Part shown: one piece after another, positions 8,999-18,997 of the stretch
How positions within the stretch are numbered: position 1 is the stretch's first letter
Layout: each line of letters begins with the position of its first letter
Source: Salibaculum sp035270045
GTDB lineage: Bacteria > Pseudomonadota > Alphaproteobacteria > Rhodobacterales > Rhodobacteraceae
DNA: 64,000 bases
Direction: 5' to 3'
NCBI RefSeq assembly: GCF_035270045.1
Contig: NZ_DATFIP010000077.1
Coordinates: 18,680 to 82,679, forward strand
Program-made: the position numbers and the translations under genes
Notes under the pieces: generated by a model
The model's input: only the letters and a program-made list of their open reading frames with translations
What the model was told of the DNA's origin: nothing
Databases searched by the model: none

Positions 8999-9586
8999 AT
9001 GCCAAAGCTTGGGGCAGAGCCTATACGCAGAGAGGCGCTGGTAAAAGCCACCATCGCCGAGATCGGGGCCAGCGGCAGCTTGGACGTGACCGTGTCGCGC
9101 ATTGCGCGGCGGGCGGGCATGTCCAGCGCACTGGCGCATCACTATTTCGGTGGCAAGGAGGATATCTTCCTGGCGGCCATGCGCCATACGCTGACGGTCT
9201 ACGGGGCCGAGGTGCGCGGCGCGCTGGTCATGGCCGCGGACCCGCGCGAAAGGCTTGAGGCGATCGTGCGGGCCAGCTTCACCACATCGAATTTCCGCAA
9301 GGAAACCGTCGCCTGCTGGCTGAATTTCTATGTACTTGCGCAGAAAAATGAAAGTGCTGGGCGGCTCCTGACAATCTATCGGCGGCGGTTGAGGTCGAAT
9401 CTGCTGCATGATCTGCGCCCCCTCGTGGGCGTGGCTGCTCCGGCCGTGGCCGAACGTCTCGCGGCGCTCATCGACGGGCTCTACCTGAGGGTGGGGCTGC
9501 GCGATGATGCGGACCTCGCCGCCGAGGCGACCGCACTGGCCCTGGGCCAGATCGAGACCGAACTGAAAACCGCTGTCGAGTCCTGA
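8999..9586 (+). CDS. betI: Choline-responsive TetR-family repressor
   Basis: 195 residues. The N-terminal TetR helix-turn-helix includes VTVSRIARRAGMSSALAHHY and is followed by FGGKEDIFLAAMR. The sequence and length match BetI, which represses the bet genes and is released by choline. It is first in betI-betB-betA and divergent from choXWV. The ATG at 8999 follows CGAGGACAAG. Confidence 0.93.
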   Translation: MPKLGAEPIRREALVKATIAEIGASGSLDVTVSRIARRAGMSSALAHHYFGGKEDIFLAAMRHTLTVYGAEVRGALVMAADPRERLEAIVRASFTTSNFRKETVACWLNFYVLAQKNESAGRLLTIYRRRLRSNLLHDLRPLVGVAAPAVAERLAALIDGLYLRVGLRDDADLAAEATALALGQIETELKTAVES

Positions 9587-9599
9587 GGACGCGGCGGCC

Positions 9600-9609
9600 T
9601 GACGAGTCA
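9600..9609. promoter_or_regulatory. Second copy of the operator core between betI and betB
   Basis: The 10 bases TGACGAGTCA are identical to the core of the operator at 8942-8951 and lie in the 58-base betI-betB gap, 35 bases before betB. The arms are only 4 bp here because the outer A/T pairs are lost. It may be a weak secondary BetI site. Confidence 0.4.
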
Positions 9610-9644
9610 CAGGCAGAATCAATTCCGCCCGAAAGGAGATCGAG

Positions 9645-11099
9645 ATGATCGACCCGCAACCAAAGGGCAGCCATTTCATCGATGGCACCCATGTCGAGGA
9701 TGGCAACGGCGCCGAGATCCCGGTGTTTTACCCGGCCAGCGGCGCACGCATCGCGACCGTTTACGCGGCCACCGATGCGGTGGTCGAACAGGCGCTGGCC
9801 TCGGCGACCCGTGCCCAGGCGGAGTGGGCCGCCCTGAGCGGCACCGAGCGCGGCCGGGTCCTGCGCCGCGCCGCCGACATCATGCGCGATCGCAACCGCG
9901 ACCTGTCGGAACTGGAAACCCGCGACACCGGCAAGCCGTTGCAGGAAACGCTTGTCGCCGATGCCACCAGCGGGGCCGATGCGCTGGAATATTTCGGCGG
10001 TCTGACGGGCAGCTTGACCGGTGACCATATCCCGCTGGGCGCGGATTTCGCCTATACCCGGCGTGAACCGCTGGGGGTCTGTGTCGGTTTGGGCGCCTGG
10101 AACTATCCCACGCAGATCGCCTGTTGGAAGGCCGCTCCGGCGCTGGCGTGCGGCAACGCGATGATCTTCAAGCCCTCCGAAACCACGCCCCTGTCGGCAC
10201 TGCAGGTGGCCGAGATCCTGCACGAGGCGGGCCTGCCGCCGGGTGTGTTCAATGTCGTCCAGGGCCGCGCAAGGGTCGGCTCGCTGCTGGTCAACGACGC
10301 GCGGGTGGCCAAGGTTTCGCTGACCGGGTCGGTGCCCACGGGGCGCAAGGTCTACGCCATGGCGGCGGTGGGCATGAAGCACGTCACAATGGAACTGGGC
10401 GGCAAGTCGCCGCTGGTGATCTTTGACGATGCCGACCTTGAAAACGCTGTCAGCGGCGCGATCATGGCCAATTTCTATTCATCGGGGCAGATCTGTTCCA
10501 ACGGCACGCGGGTCTTCGTGCAAAAGGGCATCAAGGAGGCCTTCCTCAAGCGCCTGTCCGAACGGCTGGAGGGCGTGAAGATGGGCGACCCGCTGGACGA
10601 GGCCGTCAACTACGGCCCATTGGTCAGCGCCGAGCAGCTTGAAATCGTCGAGGGCTACATCGCGAAAGGGATCGAGGAAGGCGCACGGCTGGTCTGCGGC
10701 GGCAAGAGGGTCGAGCGTGAAGGTTATTACCTGGAACCCACCGTTTTTGCCGATGTCACCGACGACATGACCATCGCGCGCGAGGAGATTTTTGGCCCGG
10801 TCCTGTCGCTGCTTGAGTTCGAGACCGAGGACGAGGCCCTGGCCCGAGCGAATGACACCGAATTCGGCCTGTCGGCCGGGGTCTTCACCCGCGACCTGGC
10901 CCGTGCACACCGCATGATCGCCGGGTTCGAGGCAGGGACCTGCTACATCAACAGCTACAACGATGCGCCCGTCGAGGCCCCCTTCGGCGGCACCAAGATG
11001 TCCGGCCTGGGCCGCGAGAACGCCCGCGACGCGATCGAGCACTACAGCCAGAAGAAGTCCGTCTACGTCCGCATGGGCGATGTCGAGGCCCCGTTCTAG
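9645..11099 (+). CDS. betB: Betaine aldehyde dehydrogenase
   Basis: 484 residues. Aldehyde dehydrogenase superfamily with catalytic Cys284 in GQICSNGTRVF and general-base Glu250 in MELGGKSPLVIF. It oxidises betaine aldehyde to glycine betaine with NAD(P)+ in the cytosol. RBS AAAGGAG lies 8 bases ahead of the ATG. The betA start follows 12 bases after its stop, so the two steps from choline to betaine are in one operon. Confidence 0.94.
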   Translation: MIDPQPKGSHFIDGTHVEDGNGAEIPVFYPASGARIATVYAATDAVVEQALASATRAQAEWAALSGTERGRVLRRAADIMRDRNRDLSELETRDTGKPLQETLVADATSGADALEYFGGLTGSLTGDHIPLGADFAYTRREPLGVCVGLGAWNYPTQIACWKAAPALACGNAMIFKPSETTPLSALQVAEILHEAGLPPGVFNVVQGRARVGSLLVNDARVAKVSLTGSVPTGRKVYAMAAVGMKHVTMELGGKSPLVIFDDADLENAVSGAIMANFYSSGQICSNGTRVFVQKGIKEAFLKRLSERLEGVKMGDPLDEAVNYGPLVSAEQLEIVEGYIAKGIEEGARLVCGGKRVEREGYYLEPTVFADVTDDMTIAREEIFGPVLSLLEFETEDEALARANDTEFGLSAGVFTRDLARAHRMIAGFEAGTCYINSYNDAPVEAPFGGTKMSGLGRENARDAIEHYSQKKSVYVRMGDVEAPF

Positions 11100-11111
11100 G
11101 AAAGAGACCCA

Positions 11112-12752
11112 ATGCAGGCTGACTACGTGATCGTCGGGGCCGGCTCGGCGGGCTGTGCCATGGCCTATCGGCTGGCCGAGGCCGGGAAATCCGTGCTGGT
11201 TATCGAATACGGCGGCTCGGATGCCGGACCCTTCATCAACATGCCCGGCGCGCTGTCCTACCCGATGAACATGCGCCGCTACGACTGGGGCTACCGGACC
11301 GAGCCCGAACCGCACCTTGGCGGGCGGCGGCTGGCCTGTCCGCGCGGCAAGGTGATCGGCGGGTCCTCGTCCATCAACGGCATGATCTACGTTCGCGGCC
11401 ATGCCCATGACTTCGATCATTGGGCCGACAGCGGTGCCGAGGGCTGGGGCTTTGCCGATGTGCTGCCCTATTTCCGGCGCATGGAAGACTGGCACGACGG
11501 CGGGCGCGGAGGTGACGCAGCCTGGCGGGGGCGGGGCGGGCCGGTTCATGTCACGCGCGGGGCCGGGAAAAATCCGCTGGTGCAGGCCTTCATCGAGGCG
11601 GGCGCGCAGGCGGGCTATGAGCGGACCGGCGACTACAACGGCGAAAAGCAGGAGGGCTTCGGCCCCTTCGAGGCGACGATCTGGCAGGGCCGGCGCTGGT
11701 CCGCCGCCTCGGCTTATCTGGGGCCGGCCCGTGCGACCGGGCACTGCGACGTGGTCACGGGGCTGGCGGCGAAACTGGTGATCGAGGGGGGCCGCGCGAC
11801 AGGCGTGGAATTGGCGGATGGGCGCATCCTGTCTGCCCGGGCCGAGGTGATCGTCGCCGCCTCTGCGATCAATTCGCCCAAGCTCTTGATGTTGTCGGGG
11901 ATCGGCCCGGCCGCCCACCTGGCCGATCACGGGATCAGTCTTGTGGTCGATCGACCCGGCGTCGGGCAGAACCTGCAGGATCACCTGGAGCTTTACGTGC
12001 AGATGTCTGCCAGGGGCCGCGCGAGCCTTTACAAGTACTGGAACCTGCTGGGCAAGGCCTGGGTCGGGGCGCAATGGCTGTTTGGCAGGCGCGGTCCGGG
12101 GGCCAGCAACCAGTTCGAAAGCTGCGGGTTCATTCGCAGCCGGGCGGGCATCGCCTATCCCGACATTCAGTTCCATTTCCTGCCGCTGGCCGTGCGCTAC
12201 GACGGCAAGGGCGCGCGCGAAGGGTTTCAGGCCCATGTCGGGCCGATGCGGTCGAAATCGCGCGGGGCTGTCACGCTTCGATCAAGCGATCCCGAAGCGG
12301 ACCCGTGCATCCGGTTCAACTACATGTCCCACCCCGATGACTGGGACGAGTTCCGAACCTGCATTCGCCTGACCCGCGAAATCCTCGGTCAGGCGGCTTT
12401 TGACAAGTGGCGGGGCGAGGAACTGGTGCCGGGGCCGCAGTCGCAGGGCGACGCGGCCCTTGACGCCGCGATCCGCGACCATGCCGAAAGCGCCTATCAT
12501 CCTTGCGGGACCTGTCGGATGGGCCGGGCCGATGATCCCGATGCCGTGGTCGATCCGCAGGGCCGGGTGATCGGGGTCGAGGGGCTGCGCGTTGCTGACA
12601 GCTCTATCTTTCCGCGCATCACCAACGGCAACCTGAACGCCCCCTCGATCATGGTTGGCGAGAAGATTGCCGACCATGTCCTGGGTCGCCGGCTGCCGCC
12701 GGCGAATGACCGGCCCTGGGTGCATCCGCACTGGCGGCACGCGCAAAGATAG
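11112..12752 (+). CDS. betA: Choline dehydrogenase
   Basis: 546 residues, GMC oxidoreductase. FAD-binding GAGSAG at 9-14, the GMC signature around GGSSSINGMIYVRG, and a C-terminal catalytic His in AYHPCGTCRMG are present. It oxidises choline to betaine aldehyde (and can oxidise the aldehyde) at the membrane, passing electrons to the respiratory chain. Last gene of betIBA. The alternative, another GMC alcohol dehydrogenase, is unlikely given betI and betB. Confidence 0.94.
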   Translation: MQADYVIVGAGSAGCAMAYRLAEAGKSVLVIEYGGSDAGPFINMPGALSYPMNMRRYDWGYRTEPEPHLGGRRLACPRGKVIGGSSSINGMIYVRGHAHDFDHWADSGAEGWGFADVLPYFRRMEDWHDGGRGGDAAWRGRGGPVHVTRGAGKNPLVQAFIEAGAQAGYERTGDYNGEKQEGFGPFEATIWQGRRWSAASAYLGPARATGHCDVVTGLAAKLVIEGGRATGVELADGRILSARAEVIVAASAINSPKLLMLSGIGPAAHLADHGISLVVDRPGVGQNLQDHLELYVQMSARGRASLYKYWNLLGKAWVGAQWLFGRRGPGASNQFESCGFIRSRAGIAYPDIQFHFLPLAVRYDGKGAREGFQAHVGPMRSKSRGAVTLRSSDPEADPCIRFNYMSHPDDWDEFRTCIRLTREILGQAAFDKWRGEELVPGPQSQGDAALDAAIRDHAESAYHPCGTCRMGRADDPDAVVDPQGRVIGVEGLRVADSSIFPRITNGNLNAPSIMVGEKIADHVLGRRLPPANDRPWVHPHWRHAQR

Positions 12753-12760
12753 GCGGCCCC

Positions 12761-12778
12761 CTTTGATCCCTGTCAAAG
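12761..12778. promoter_or_regulatory. FNR/Crp-type box upstream of the YdcH-like gene
   Basis: TTGAT-CCCT-GTCAA differs from the FNR consensus TTGAT-N4-ATCAA at one base and sits in a CTTTGA-N6-TCAAAG perfect inverted repeat. A weak -10 (CTAGCT, 12798-12803) lies 28.5 bases from its centre, which would put the box near -41.5. The regulator is likely FnrL or a related Crp/FNR protein. Confidence 0.65.
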
Positions 12779-12840
12779 TGAGCGGGCGCCACACCCTCTA
12801 GCTTCGATCCCTGAAGACGCGAACAGACAAAGGAAAAGAC

Positions 12841-13080
12841 ATGTCGCATACCCCTCACGAGCTGGCCGAGGAATTTCCGGACCACGCCGAAACGATCCAC
12901 AGGCTCAAGGTCGAGGACGCGCATTTCGCAAAGCTCTTTGACGAGTATCACGCGGTCAACCGCGCGGTGCATCGGGCCGAGACGGACGTGGAACCGACCG
13001 ACGACCTGCACATGGCCGATCTGCGCAAGCAACGCCTGGCCCTGAAGGATGAAATCTGGAGCGAGCTTCAGAAAGCCTGA
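12841..13080 (+). CDS. YdcH/DUF465 family small protein
   Basis: 79 residues, charged and helical, containing FAKLFDEYHAVNRAVHRAE and LRKQRLALKDEIW, the pattern of the DUF465/YdcH family. The family has no settled biochemical role. RBS AAAGGAAAAG precedes the ATG. An FNR-type box sits 63 bases upstream, so expression may rise under low oxygen. Followed by a hairpin at 13094-13114; monocistronic by appearance. Confidence 0.85.
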   Translation: MSHTPHELAEEFPDHAETIHRLKVEDAHFAKLFDEYHAVNRAVHRAETDVEPTDDLHMADLRKQRLALKDEIWSELQKA

Positions 13081-13093
13081 CAGGGACGGACCG

Positions 13094-13114
13094 GGGGCCG
13101 CACGCCGCGGCCCC
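13094..13114. terminator. GC-rich hairpin after the YdcH-like gene
   Basis: GGGGCCGC and GCGGCCCC pair perfectly around loop ACGCC, 14 bases past the stop. The tail is only mildly T-rich (CCTTGCCTTCT), so it is a probable but not classical terminator. It lies between convergent genes. Confidence 0.5.
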
Positions 13115-13166
13115 TCGAACCTTGCCTTCTGACCGGCCCCCTGTCCGGTCTTGCCAGGCGAAGGGG

Positions 13167-13622
13167 TCAGGCGTCCTCGCCCGGCCCCTCGACCTGCGCC
13201 TTGAAGTTCTCGAAGAACGAATCCGCCATCTTGCGGGCAAAGCCGCCCACGACGCGGCTGCCCAGTTGTGCCAGCTTGCCGCCGACCTTGGCCTCGACCG
13301 CGTACGTCAGTTCGGTGCCCTCGGCGACCGGTGCCAGTGACACCTCGGCCGACCCCTTGGCAAAGCCCGCGACACCGCCCTTGCCCTCGCCGACCAGGGT
13401 ATAGCTTTCCGGCGCGTTGACGTTTTCCAGCGTGACATGGCCCTTGAAGGTGGCCTGGACCGGGCCGACCTTCTGCTTGACCACGGCGTCGAACCCCTCT
13501 TCCGGGGTGCCCGTCAGTTCCTGGCAGCCGGGGATGCAGGCCTTGAGCGTCTCGGCATCGTTGAGATGCGTCCAGACCGCGTCCCGGTCCGCCGCGATGA
13601 CCTGTTTTCCGCTCAATTCCAT
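13167..13622 (-). CDS. CoxG-like SRPBCC family protein
   Basis: 151 residues. MELSGKQVIAADRDAVWTHLNDAETLKACIPGC is the start typical of the CO-dehydrogenase subunit G (CoxG) branch of the START/SRPBCC fold. CoxG proteins help dock molybdenum hydroxylases at the membrane, but no cox or other molybdenum hydroxylase genes are in the window, so the role here is unclear. Convergent with the YdcH-like gene. Confidence 0.8.
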   Translation of the reverse strand: MELSGKQVIAADRDAVWTHLNDAETLKACIPGCQELTGTPEEGFDAVVKQKVGPVQATFKGHVTLENVNAPESYTLVGEGKGGVAGFAKGSAEVSLAPVAEGTELTYAVEAKVGGKLAQLGSRVVGGFARKMADSFFENFKAQVEGPGEDA

Positions 13623-13679
13623 GACGCGTTCCTCCCTGCCCTTGGCTTCGTCAGTAGTGTCCCGAAACGCCCGCCTGCG

Positions 13680-15074
13680 TCAATCGACCTGGTAGGGCAG
13701 CATCCCGCGATAGTTCGGGTCGACGCGCAACTGGCGTTCCAGAGGCGGGACCGAGCGTTGCGGACAATTGCGCCGTTCGCAGATGCGGCAGGAAATGCCG
13801 ATGGGTTCGAAGGCGTCGCCGTGGTCGGTGGGCATGCCGTCGGCATAGGTCAGGGCGCCCGCGTGCTTGACCTCGCAGCCCAGGCCGATGGCAAAGCGCC
13901 GGGTCGGGATGCCCCAGGCGCCACCGGGCTTGCTGACATCGCGGGCCAGGCAGAAATAGCGGACGCCGTCGGGGGTTTCGGCCAATTGCCGCAGCCAGCG
14001 GCCGGGTGTCTCGAAGGCGCGATGGACGTTCCACAGCGGGCAGGCCCCGCCGAACCGGGCGAATTGCAGGGTCGTGGCCGAATGGCGCTTGGTGATCGTT
14101 CCGGCCTGGTCCACGCGCACGAAGAAGAAGGGAATGCCCTTGGCGCCGGGCCGTTGCAGCGTGGACAGCCGGTGCGCGACCTGTTCCAGCGAGGCGCCGA
14201 AGCGGTCGGCCAGGCGCTCCAGATCGTGGCGCGTCTCCTGTGCGGTTTCCAGGAAAGCGCGATAGGGCATCAGCGCGGCCCCGGCGAAGTAGTTGGCCAG
14301 CCCGATCTTGGCAATCGACCGGGCCTGGTCGCTCTGGAAGCGGGCGAAATCGAGCGTTGCCTCCAGCAGCTTGTCCTGGTCCAGCAGGGCCAGCTGCAGG
14401 AGCATCTGGAATACCTGCGTCGCGGGTGCCGCGGTCCGTGCCAGCGTCAGCGTCCGGGTTTCCGCATCATAGCGGCGCAGCTCGGGGTCGCGGCTGCGGA
14501 TCATCGTGACGCCCTGGTGCGCCAGCGCCGCCTCGACGGCGGCGGCGATGTCCGGCCCGGCGCGGCTGGCAAAGCCTTCGGCGGCCCTGTCCACCGCGTC
14601 GATGTAGTTGTCGCAGTAATGAAAGAAATCGCGCACCTCTTCCCAGGGGCTGGGTTGCAGGCGACTGTCCTCGCGACCCAAGGCCTCGTCCAGGCTGGCC
14701 AGGCGTTCGTGGGTCTGGCGATAGGCAGTGTGCAGGTCCAGGAAGGCGCGGGCCAGCGTGGGCGCGTTAGAGGCGGCCAGGCGAAGGTCCGAGGGCGGTG
14801 GTGCGGGGCCGGTGAAAACCGGGTCGGCCAGCGCCTCGCGCATGTCCGAGACCAGCCGGGCCTCGTCGCCCGATTGCAGCTCGGTCACATCGAACCCGAA
14901 TTCCTGCGCCAGGGCCAGGACAACGGTGGTCGAGACCGGCCGGTTGTTGTTCTCCATCTGGTTGAGATAGGGCAGCGAGACCCCCAGTTTCTCGGCAAAG
15001 GCCTTTTGCGTCAGGCCGATGCGTCCGCGCAGTTCGCGCAGCTTGGCCCCGGCATAGAGCTTCTGGGTGGTCAT
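13680..15074 (-). CDS. pccR: XRE-family short-chain acyl-CoA regulator, PccR-like
   Basis: 464 residues. An N-terminal XRE helix-turn-helix (LRGRIGLTQKAFAEKLGVSL, then NQMENNNRP) is followed by a long IrrE/DUF955-like and DUF2083-like acyl-CoA-sensing part with a C-terminal cysteine group (Cys429, Cys432, Cys437). This is the architecture of ScfR regulators; PccR controls propionyl-CoA carboxylase in Rhodobacter sphaeroides. Its position one gene from pccB, and TTTGCAAA half-sites before both pccR and pccB, support the name. It may act as sensor of propionyl-CoA and regulate itself. Confidence 0.85.
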   Translation of the reverse strand: MTTQKLYAGAKLRELRGRIGLTQKAFAEKLGVSLPYLNQMENNNRPVSTTVVLALAQEFGFDVTELQSGDEARLVSDMREALADPVFTGPAPPPSDLRLAASNAPTLARAFLDLHTAYRQTHERLASLDEALGREDSRLQPSPWEEVRDFFHYCDNYIDAVDRAAEGFASRAGPDIAAAVEAALAHQGVTMIRSRDPELRRYDAETRTLTLARTAAPATQVFQMLLQLALLDQDKLLEATLDFARFQSDQARSIAKIGLANYFAGAALMPYRAFLETAQETRHDLERLADRFGASLEQVAHRLSTLQRPGAKGIPFFFVRVDQAGTITKRHSATTLQFARFGGACPLWNVHRAFETPGRWLRQLAETPDGVRYFCLARDVSKPGGAWGIPTRRFAIGLGCEVKHAGALTYADGMPTDHGDAFEPIGISCRICERRNCPQRSVPPLERQLRVDPNYRGMLPYQVD

Positions 15075-15083
15075 GGGCGCGCC

Positions 15084-15121
15084 TTTGCAGATTAGCCTTG
15101 CGTCAGACTAGCCTTTGCAAA
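15084..15121. promoter_or_regulatory. PccR-like half-sites upstream of pccR
   Basis: TTTGCAGA (15084-15091) and TTTGCAAA (15114-15121) lie 10-47 bases ahead of the pccR start, with a third degenerate GCCTTGCG copy between them; all three begin with GCC or AGCC. The published PccR site is remembered as TTTGCAAA-N4-TTTGCAAA; the spacing here differs. Suggests autoregulation. Confidence 0.45.
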
Positions 15122-15136
15122 TCTGGGCCGCAATGG

Positions 15137-16351
15137 TCAGCGCCGCAGCCTCGCGGCGCGGCGCATGACCAGCCCGATGGCCACCATGGCCATGATCGAG
15201 GTGACGAACATGACGGCTTGCAGGGGCAGGGCGCCGGTTTGCTCGGTCAGCAATGTGCCCGCCCCGGCCGAAAGCAGCGCGCCGCCGCCGATCATGATCG
15301 CCCCGCCCAGCCCGCTGGCCGTGCCGGCCAGGTGCGGTCGTACCGACAGCGACCCGGCCGTTGCATTGGGCAGCATCAAGCCGTTGCCAAGCCCCAGCAC
15401 GGCGCAGAAGCCGAAAAACAGCAGCGGATGCGCGATTCCAACCAATGTGAACGCCATCGCCAGCCCCGTGCCAGCGCTGGCGATGCCCGTGCCGATCAGG
15501 ATCATCCGGTCGATTCCCAGCGCGATGGAATAACGCCCTGACAGGCCGTTGCCCAGCGCATAGCCGATTGCAGGCGAGCCCAGTGCGATTCCGCTCCAGA
15601 AGGGTGACAGTCCGAAGACCTCGCCGGCCACGAAAGAGGCCCCGCCAAGCAACGCGAAGAAGGCGCCCGAGCCAAAGGCGGCACAGGCCACGTAGCCCCA
15701 GAACCGCGGCGACGTCAAAAGCTCGGGATAGGTGCGCATCTGGGCGCGGAAATCCATGCCCGACCCGGCCACGGTCTCGCCCAAGTCGACGTAGGCCAGC
15801 GCCAGCACGCCCAGCCCCGCCAGCGCCAGGAACACGAAGGAGGCGTGCCAGTCAAAGGCCTGGTCCAGCGCCCCGCCGATGGCCGGGCCGATCATCGGCA
15901 CCAGTGCCATGCCCATGGTGACATAGCCGATCTTCGAGGCGGCCTGGTCATCTGGCACCATGTCGCGCACGATGGCGCGTGACAGGACTATGGTCGTCAC
16001 CACCGCCGCCTGCACCAGGCGGAAGGCCAGGAAAACCGTGACAGTGGGGGCCATCATGGCGCCGAGGGTGGCCAGCACGAAGACCGACAACGCCCCCAGC
16101 ACCATGGGGCGGCGCCCGAACCGGTCCGCCAGCGGGCCGACGAAGACCTGAAGTATGGCGGTGGCCGCAAGGTAGCCCGAGACGGCCAGCTGCATCGTGG
16201 CGTAATCCGTGCTGAAATAAACCGTCATGCCGTTCAGTGACGGCACGAAGATCGACATGTTCAGCGCGGCGATACCGGCGAGCAGGATCAACGTGACAAG
16301 GTGGGGCGCGGTCCGGCGATCAAGAAACCGGACGGTCGGATGCGTGGTCAT
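15137..16351 (-). CDS. MFS multidrug efflux transporter, Bcr/CflA family
   Basis: 404 residues with about 12 hydrophobic segments. The MFS loop 2-3 motif is seen as GPLADRFGRRPM and the drug:H+ antiporter pattern as RLVQAAVVTTIVLSRAIVRD. This is the Bcr/CflA type of inner-membrane efflux protein. It lies between pccR and pccB and is divergent from pccB; the shared 215-base gap carries the PccR-like cluster, so co-regulation is possible, but a role in propionate metabolism is not evident. Confidence 0.87.
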   Translation of the reverse strand: MTTHPTVRFLDRRTAPHLVTLILLAGIAALNMSIFVPSLNGMTVYFSTDYATMQLAVSGYLAATAILQVFVGPLADRFGRRPMVLGALSVFVLATLGAMMAPTVTVFLAFRLVQAAVVTTIVLSRAIVRDMVPDDQAASKIGYVTMGMALVPMIGPAIGGALDQAFDWHASFVFLALAGLGVLALAYVDLGETVAGSGMDFRAQMRTYPELLTSPRFWGYVACAAFGSGAFFALLGGASFVAGEVFGLSPFWSGIALGSPAIGYALGNGLSGRYSIALGIDRMILIGTGIASAGTGLAMAFTLVGIAHPLLFFGFCAVLGLGNGLMLPNATAGSLSVRPHLAGTASGLGGAIMIGGGALLSAGAGTLLTEQTGALPLQAVMFVTSIMAMVAIGLVMRRAARLRR

Positions 16352-16453
16352 GACGCGGAGCTAGGCCGTTTCTCCGTGGCTGTCCATGCACAGCGCGGCG
16401 GCCATTCGCGCACAGGCGCGCAAGCCGCCGGAGGCGGCACCCTGGTTCGCAGG

Positions 16454-16501
16454 TTTGCGGAATATCATGATGGCAAATCATGACATTTGCAAATTTGCCA
16501 A
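16454..16501. promoter_or_regulatory. PccR-like site cluster upstream of pccB
   Basis: TTTGCGG (16454), GGCAAAT (16472-16478), TTTGCAAA (16486-16493) and directly adjacent TTTGCCAA (16494-16501) give four TTTGC/GCAAA half-sites. GGCAAAT and ATTTGCC also frame a larger inverted repeat. The cluster is 65-113 bases before the pccB ATG, in the divergent region with the MFS gene. Confidence 0.6.
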
Positions 16502-16566
16502 TCGGGACTCGGGTTTTGACGCGCGCCCGGGTAGAAGGGGCGCAATCAAGGCGAGGGACAACACGC

Positions 16567-18099
<1,533 letters not shown>

Positions 18100-18186
18100 C
18101 CCGGTGTCGGCAGGGCTCTGACCCCCTTCGCAAGCGCGATTCCCGCGTGGTATTTCTGACCCCGAGAAACCAGGTACCCACCCGCC

Positions 18187-18561
18187 ATGATCCGTCCGTT
18201 CCTGTCAGCGCTTCTTTTCGCGGCCGCCCCGGCGGTGGCCGCACAGGACCTTGCGGTGCCGTCGGGCCAGCCGCTGCAGCTGATGGAACTTCGACTGGAG
18301 GAGGCGCCCGCGCTGGCGCGCTTCCGTTTTCTGGCGCCGGAGCTGGGCGCGCGCGGCTTCGCGGCGGTGGCGGATGACTTTCGCGCGCTCTGTGACGGCT
18401 ACGCGCGCCCGGCGTTGGCCGCCGAGGGACGCGCGGTGGATCGGGTGGTGATCTCGCTTTCGGAGCAAGAGGTTCCCTTCGGCGAGACCGCCCCCGGTGT
18501 CGCCCAGTTTTTCGAGGTTTTCCGACTTTCGGATGGCAGCTGCATTTGGGAGTATTTCTGA
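18187..18561 (+). CDS. Secreted hypothetical protein (possibly DUF6497)
   Basis: 124 residues. A signal peptide is clear (MIRPFLSALLFAAAPAVAAQ, cleavage near residue 20), so the mature ~104-residue protein is periplasmic. The rest has LRLEEAPALARFRFLAPEL and a C-terminal DGSCIWEYF with one of its two cysteines. It resembles small proteins annotated as DUF6497 in Rhodobacteraceae; this is from memory. It follows pccB by 87 bases on the same strand. Function unknown. Confidence 0.75.
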   Translation: MIRPFLSALLFAAAPAVAAQDLAVPSGQPLQLMELRLEEAPALARFRFLAPELGARGFAAVADDFRALCDGYARPALAAEGRAVDRVVISLSEQEVPFGETAPGVAQFFEVFRLSDGSCIWEYF

Positions 18562-18685
18562 TGCAACCACAATATCTTGCAGACCGACCTTCGAGTGAAG
18601 CTTCCAGTGTGTCGACGCGGCCACAGGATTTGGCCGCGGCCAGCGCCACGTATCCTTGCGGGGCCGTTTGGCGTAATTTTCCACG

Positions 18686-18705
18686 GGGTTGCCCCCAGGC
18701 AGCCC
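18686..18705. other. Hairpin in the gap before the small lipoprotein
   Basis: GGGTTGCC and GGCAGCCC pair (one G-T) around CCCA, giving an 8-bp stem in the 217-base gap 18562-18778. No T-run follows. Possibly an end for the pccB transcript. No other feature is clear in the gap. Confidence 0.35.
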
Positions 18706-18778
18706 GACCGCAAGGGGCGGGTCCGGGCCGGCGCAAGACCGGCATGGCCCGCTTGGCAGACACAGACAGGAGACTGAC

Positions 18779-18931
18779 ATGGCAAGAAGCATCAAGGGGG
18801 CCGCGGCGTTCTGCGTCCTGGCCCTGGTGGCGGCCTGCGGTGGCAATGACGCCGGCGCGGTCGAGGAGTTCGTGGTCGTCGATCCGGCGCCCGTCACCGA
18901 AGAGCCCGGCTTCACCGGCAAGTACAAGTAG
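18779..18931 (+). CDS. Small lipoprotein, unknown
   Basis: 50 residues from ATG 18779 with RBS CAGGAGACTG; an earlier in-frame start at 18689 would only add a Gly/Pro-rich, non-conserved-looking extension. The N-terminus is a lipoprotein signal ending VAAC with Cys20 as the lipid attachment residue. The 30-residue mature part is acidic and ends GFTGKYK. Second of the four small genes between pccB and pccA. No function recognised. Confidence 0.72.
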   Translation: MARSIKGAAAFCVLALVAACGGNDAGAVEEFVVVDPAPVTEEPGFTGKYK

Positions 18932-18997
18932 CCCGCGCGAGGGGCAGGCCTTCCCGCCTGTCCCGGTGCCGCGTCCTTTGACCACGGGGGGCGCGTG

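Noticed and set aside
8906..9706. Upstream extension of the choX frame
   Set aside because: It crosses the betI gene and lacks homology-like features; the signal peptide at 8905 sets the start.
16480..16566. Upstream start for pccB
   Set aside because: Those codons cover the TTTGCAAA cluster and encode no conserved-looking N-terminus; ATG 16567 has the RBS and typical start.
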